Assembly: GCA_011800805.1 (NCBI GenBank)
Contig: MPNW01000092.1
Span: forward strand, 286,070 to 298,614
Reading direction: 5' to 3'
DNA from: Hirudo medicinalis
Lineage: Eukaryota; Annelida; Clitellata; Hirudinida; Hirudinidae
DNA length: 12,545 bases
How positions within the stretch are numbered: the stretch's first letter is position 1; every line of letters starts with the position of its first letter. A program made the translations under genes and the position numbers. Shown here piece after piece: positions 10,215-12,545 of the stretch. The notes under the pieces were generated by a model. It was given only the letters and a program-made list of their open reading frames with translations. It was not told where the DNA came from and did no database searches.

Positions 10215-11963
10215 ATGATGGCTGATTCTTCGTTAGATGAGTACATACAAAAAAAAGGCATCGGAATGAGGTTGTGAAACTCTTTAAATACATTTTGTGA
10301 AATGTTACGAATTGAGTGGCGTATTTACTAATTCGTCATTTATCAAATGTACTTCTGTAAGCTAATTATGTATTCTAAGTGATCTCTTTCCCCTCGAGGA
10401 AAGCCGACGCAATACGAAGTGAAGTTCTAAAAGGTGCAGCTTACTGCCAAGGCCTAATAATTTTATTTATAGTGGATTGTTGTCACGAGATAACTGAATT
10501 TGTCAAGTTAATGAAATGTGTTATTTTTTATTGCCAAAATATTACTCTCTACCTTGTAGAATGAAACCGTTGAAGAGCAACTCAGTACAACCTTTTAAAA
10601 GGAAGAATGTAGTGTCAGTTGCAAACGAACATGTTTTTCAAGCTAAGAAACCTTTTGATGCCAGAGAAAAATTGAGAACTTTTCAAGGGACATCGAAGAC
10701 ATCAGAAGATGCTAGGGTGAAACTTGTGAGTAAGAAGCTGACAGTCACTGGCAGGATTAATGATGCATCTTCTCAAGTGCTGGATGCCAGAGCTAAGCTG
10801 AATGCCAGGCAGACCAAACCAGTAGTGGAAATTAATTTGCAACAAAGTTGTGATGAAGCTTTGGAAGGCAACTTCCAACTGGCCTCAATTAAGAAAACAC
10901 TCATAAAAGGAGTGGAATCCCCCACCAATCGGGGATGGTCTCTTGTGAAGACAGTCACTAATGATGTCCCAAGGATCCAGCAAAATGTTAGATTTCTTGC
11001 TTCACTACGATTTATTGTTTAAAAGTTGCATGCACTTTAGGTTGCTTTGCCAGTGAGTCATTTAGCTACCTGTCAAGATGTTAGTGAGGTGCAACAGTTT
11101 ACTGTTGTTGGCTTTAAGCTAGTTAATATCTTTTATTTTGGATTTATTATGAATGTTGCATTCCAGACTGTGACAAATGTAGCTGGCAGAAAAGTGGCAC
11201 GATTAGATAGTGGAAATACAAGAGAAGTGGACAGGATTCAAATTGAAGAGAAGGTGGTTTTCTCAGCCATTGCATCAGACAGAATTTATTTACTTATCTT
11301 GCACTAATTGCTTGGTTCAGAACTTTTAACTTCTTGATTTAACTTGTTTGTAAAGGAGCCGAGCCAAACCTTTGTCAGTCCCATTCAATCCTATCGGGTC
11401 GTTGTAAGCAATCTTGGACCTAATGTAACCTATGATGATGTTGAGGTAAACTGACATTTGTTTTTTACATTTACTTAAATGGCGATGACAATGATGATGA
11501 TGGATATCCTAGGAGCTGTTCAGTTCCTGCGGTCCTCTGCGCAAGGTGAGGATGCCAAAGCCTGGATCGGCAGAGGTATTTTATGTCAATGTGGAGAGTG
11601 CTCGTGAGGCGGTCGATGAGTACCACAATCGCGAGCTCGACGGTTAGCTTAATGGTTTTAATGGCTACATGATTTGACTTCGAACATCATTTAAGATCTC
11701 TTTTTTAGATCGACCCATGTCAGTCAGTGTGTCCTTGCTGCAGGACGTAGCAAAAGTAAATGAAACAAGACCTCTTAGGTTGGTAATTACTAATTCATGG
11801 ACTGCTAACTTACATCGATTAAATCACTTCTTTCAGATCCAAGAAGCAGCTTTCAGCTATGAAACAATCTCTAGAGGTTGATCTTAATGTCTTGAGCCAG
11901 GCACTTTTTCGTGTCAGTGCAGATCAGGCATCAAATGCTGTTGACTTTACTGTGCATTTGTAA
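10215..11963 (+). CDS. POLDIP3: POLDIP3/SKAR-like RNA-binding protein (8 exons, about 341 aa)
   Basis: In animals this nuclear protein associates with spliced mRNA and the TREX export complex through UAP56, recruits S6K1 to new transcripts, and was first found as a DNA polymerase delta p50 partner. The first exon encodes ADSSLDEYIQKKG (residues 3-15), equivalent to the UAP56-binding motif at the human N-terminus. The next holds DAR repeats (DAREKL at 52, DARVKL at 69, DARAKL at 94, and a degenerate GRINDAS) and SLVKTVTND (146-154). One RRM follows (about 216-287), with RNP2-like VVVSNLGP and RNP1-like GSAEVFYVNV. The C-terminus, LSQALFRVS to VDFTVHL, parallels the human tail. It is shorter than human POLDIP3 (421). 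The start may be ATG 10215 or 10218. An in-frame TGA lies at 10164-10166. A possible ATTAAA polyadenylation signal is at 11995-12000. Confidence 0.85.
10215..11963 (+). other. POLDIP3: Exon map of the POLDIP3-like coding sequence
   Basis: Proposed exons are 10215-10270, 10560-10986, 11041-11079, 11167-11253, 11356-11445, 11513-11642, 11709-11778 and 11837-11963 (stop TAA 11961-11963), totalling 1026 nt. Joins from exon 4 onward restore conserved RRM and C-terminal sequence and are firm. The exon 1-2 join (ATG AG|A ATG) keeps frame and is supported by the UAP56-binding motif. The 3' end of exon 3 is uncertain. GTTAGT after 11079 gives an 87-bp intron, GTTGTT after 11103 gives 63 bp, and GTTAAT after 11121 gives 45 bp, shorter than any other intron here. 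All three keep frame and change the protein by 0, 8 or 14 residues. Confidence 0.7.
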
Positions 11964-12545
11964 TGTGTTGATTTTGCATTTGTTGCAAATATTAATTAAA
12001 GCTTTGTAAATACACCAGCCAATTCCTTTCCATCTTCTGGACTTGAGATTATAGTTGTGTCTGGTTTGATAATTCTCATATTGAACGTGAGCTTTTTATT
12101 TGCATTTTGTACTTATCCTCAGAAGGAAAGGGAATGGTTATATGGTTTTCACTGATTTTGGGGATGTCAAATATTAAGTTGTGGGGAATTAAACCCAGGC
12201 TAATGAGTTTTAGTTCCTTGATGTCGTACCTTTATATTACTCAAGACAGTTCTTATAACAAACCTTTTGTTTAACATAACATTAAGTTATAGTTATAGTT
12301 TAAGTAGTAGTTTTTAGTAGTGATAAACCACTCCAGTTTATTTGAGGATAGTAATTGATAAGATCCCGTGTGATTTGTAATGCTCGAGGCATGAGTCTAC
12401 CGGCAGAGTCGCCGAAATTGCAGAGAGTTTACACTAAACTCAGCTTTCGTTTCGATTTAGTACGAAGCTAAGCTGTGCATCGCCTCCGTACTATCTAGAG
12501 ATTAACTCGAAACTTACAAGGGCAGCTTTGTGTTCCTCGCATGTA
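11964..12545. other. Downstream region; right 200 bases richer in GC
   Basis: The first 370 bases are AT-rich 3'UTR and spacer, with short TTATAGTTATAG-type repeats around 12287-12300. From about 12360 the composition shifts to roughly balanced with many CpG (for example CTACCGGCAGAGTCGCCG). No open frame longer than a few codons has coding character. It could be the promoter or 5'UTR of a gene beyond the window, or part of another repeat. Confidence 0.3.
11995..12000 (+). terminator. Candidate polyadenylation signal of the POLDIP3-like gene
   Basis: ATTAAA is the common variant hexamer. It lies 32 bases after the stop codon in an AT-rich 3'UTR. Confidence 0.45.

Noticed and set aside
10379..10564. 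Open frame between POLDIP3-like exons 1 and 2
   Set aside because: It has no ATG at its start, and no join brings it in frame with exon 1. It lies within the proposed intron.

Overview
This is eukaryotic nuclear DNA. It holds two complete, intron-rich, plus-strand protein genes set in AT-rich spacer littered with decayed transposons. Most introns are very short (54-62 bp), and together with Tc1/Tc3-like and hAT transposon relics this suggests a compact-intron invertebrate, perhaps an arthropod. That taxonomic guess is weak. There is no rRNA, tRNA or CRISPR signal.

Layout. 1-548: 3' end of a hAT transposon, with the C-terminal transposase domain and a terminal repeat. 549-1365: spacer with two short unrecognised open frames that look exon-like. 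1366-1971: a 5' relic of a Tc3-like element on the minus strand, cut off after the DNA-binding domain and ending in a small tandem repeat. 1972-2580: AT-rich upstream region. 2581-7153: a complete long-chain acyl-CoA synthetase gene of the ACSL3/ACSL4 class. I reconstruct 15 coding exons giving 715 residues, plus a probable non-coding first exon. 7154-10163: about 3 kb of spacer containing three candidate insertions: 7897-8237 between 10-bp direct repeats; 8555-8807 between perfect 14-bp direct repeats, with an AAAT tail; and 9053-9892 with hAT-like ends. 10215-11963: a complete POLDIP3/SKAR-like gene. I reconstruct eight exons giving about 341 residues, with an N-terminal UAP56-binding-type motif, DAR repeats and one RRM. 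11964-12545: downstream sequence, the last 200 bases richer in GC and unassigned.

The two host genes are functionally unrelated: one activates fatty acids at membranes, the other links mRNA splicing, export and translation. Their co-orientation gives no sign of an operon, since about 3 kb of repeat-rich DNA separates them. I found no clearly novel system. The points most worth checking are the target-site-duplicated insertions, the separate exon encoding the UAP56-binding motif, the Tc3-like double repeat, and the unrecognised exon-like frames near the left edge.
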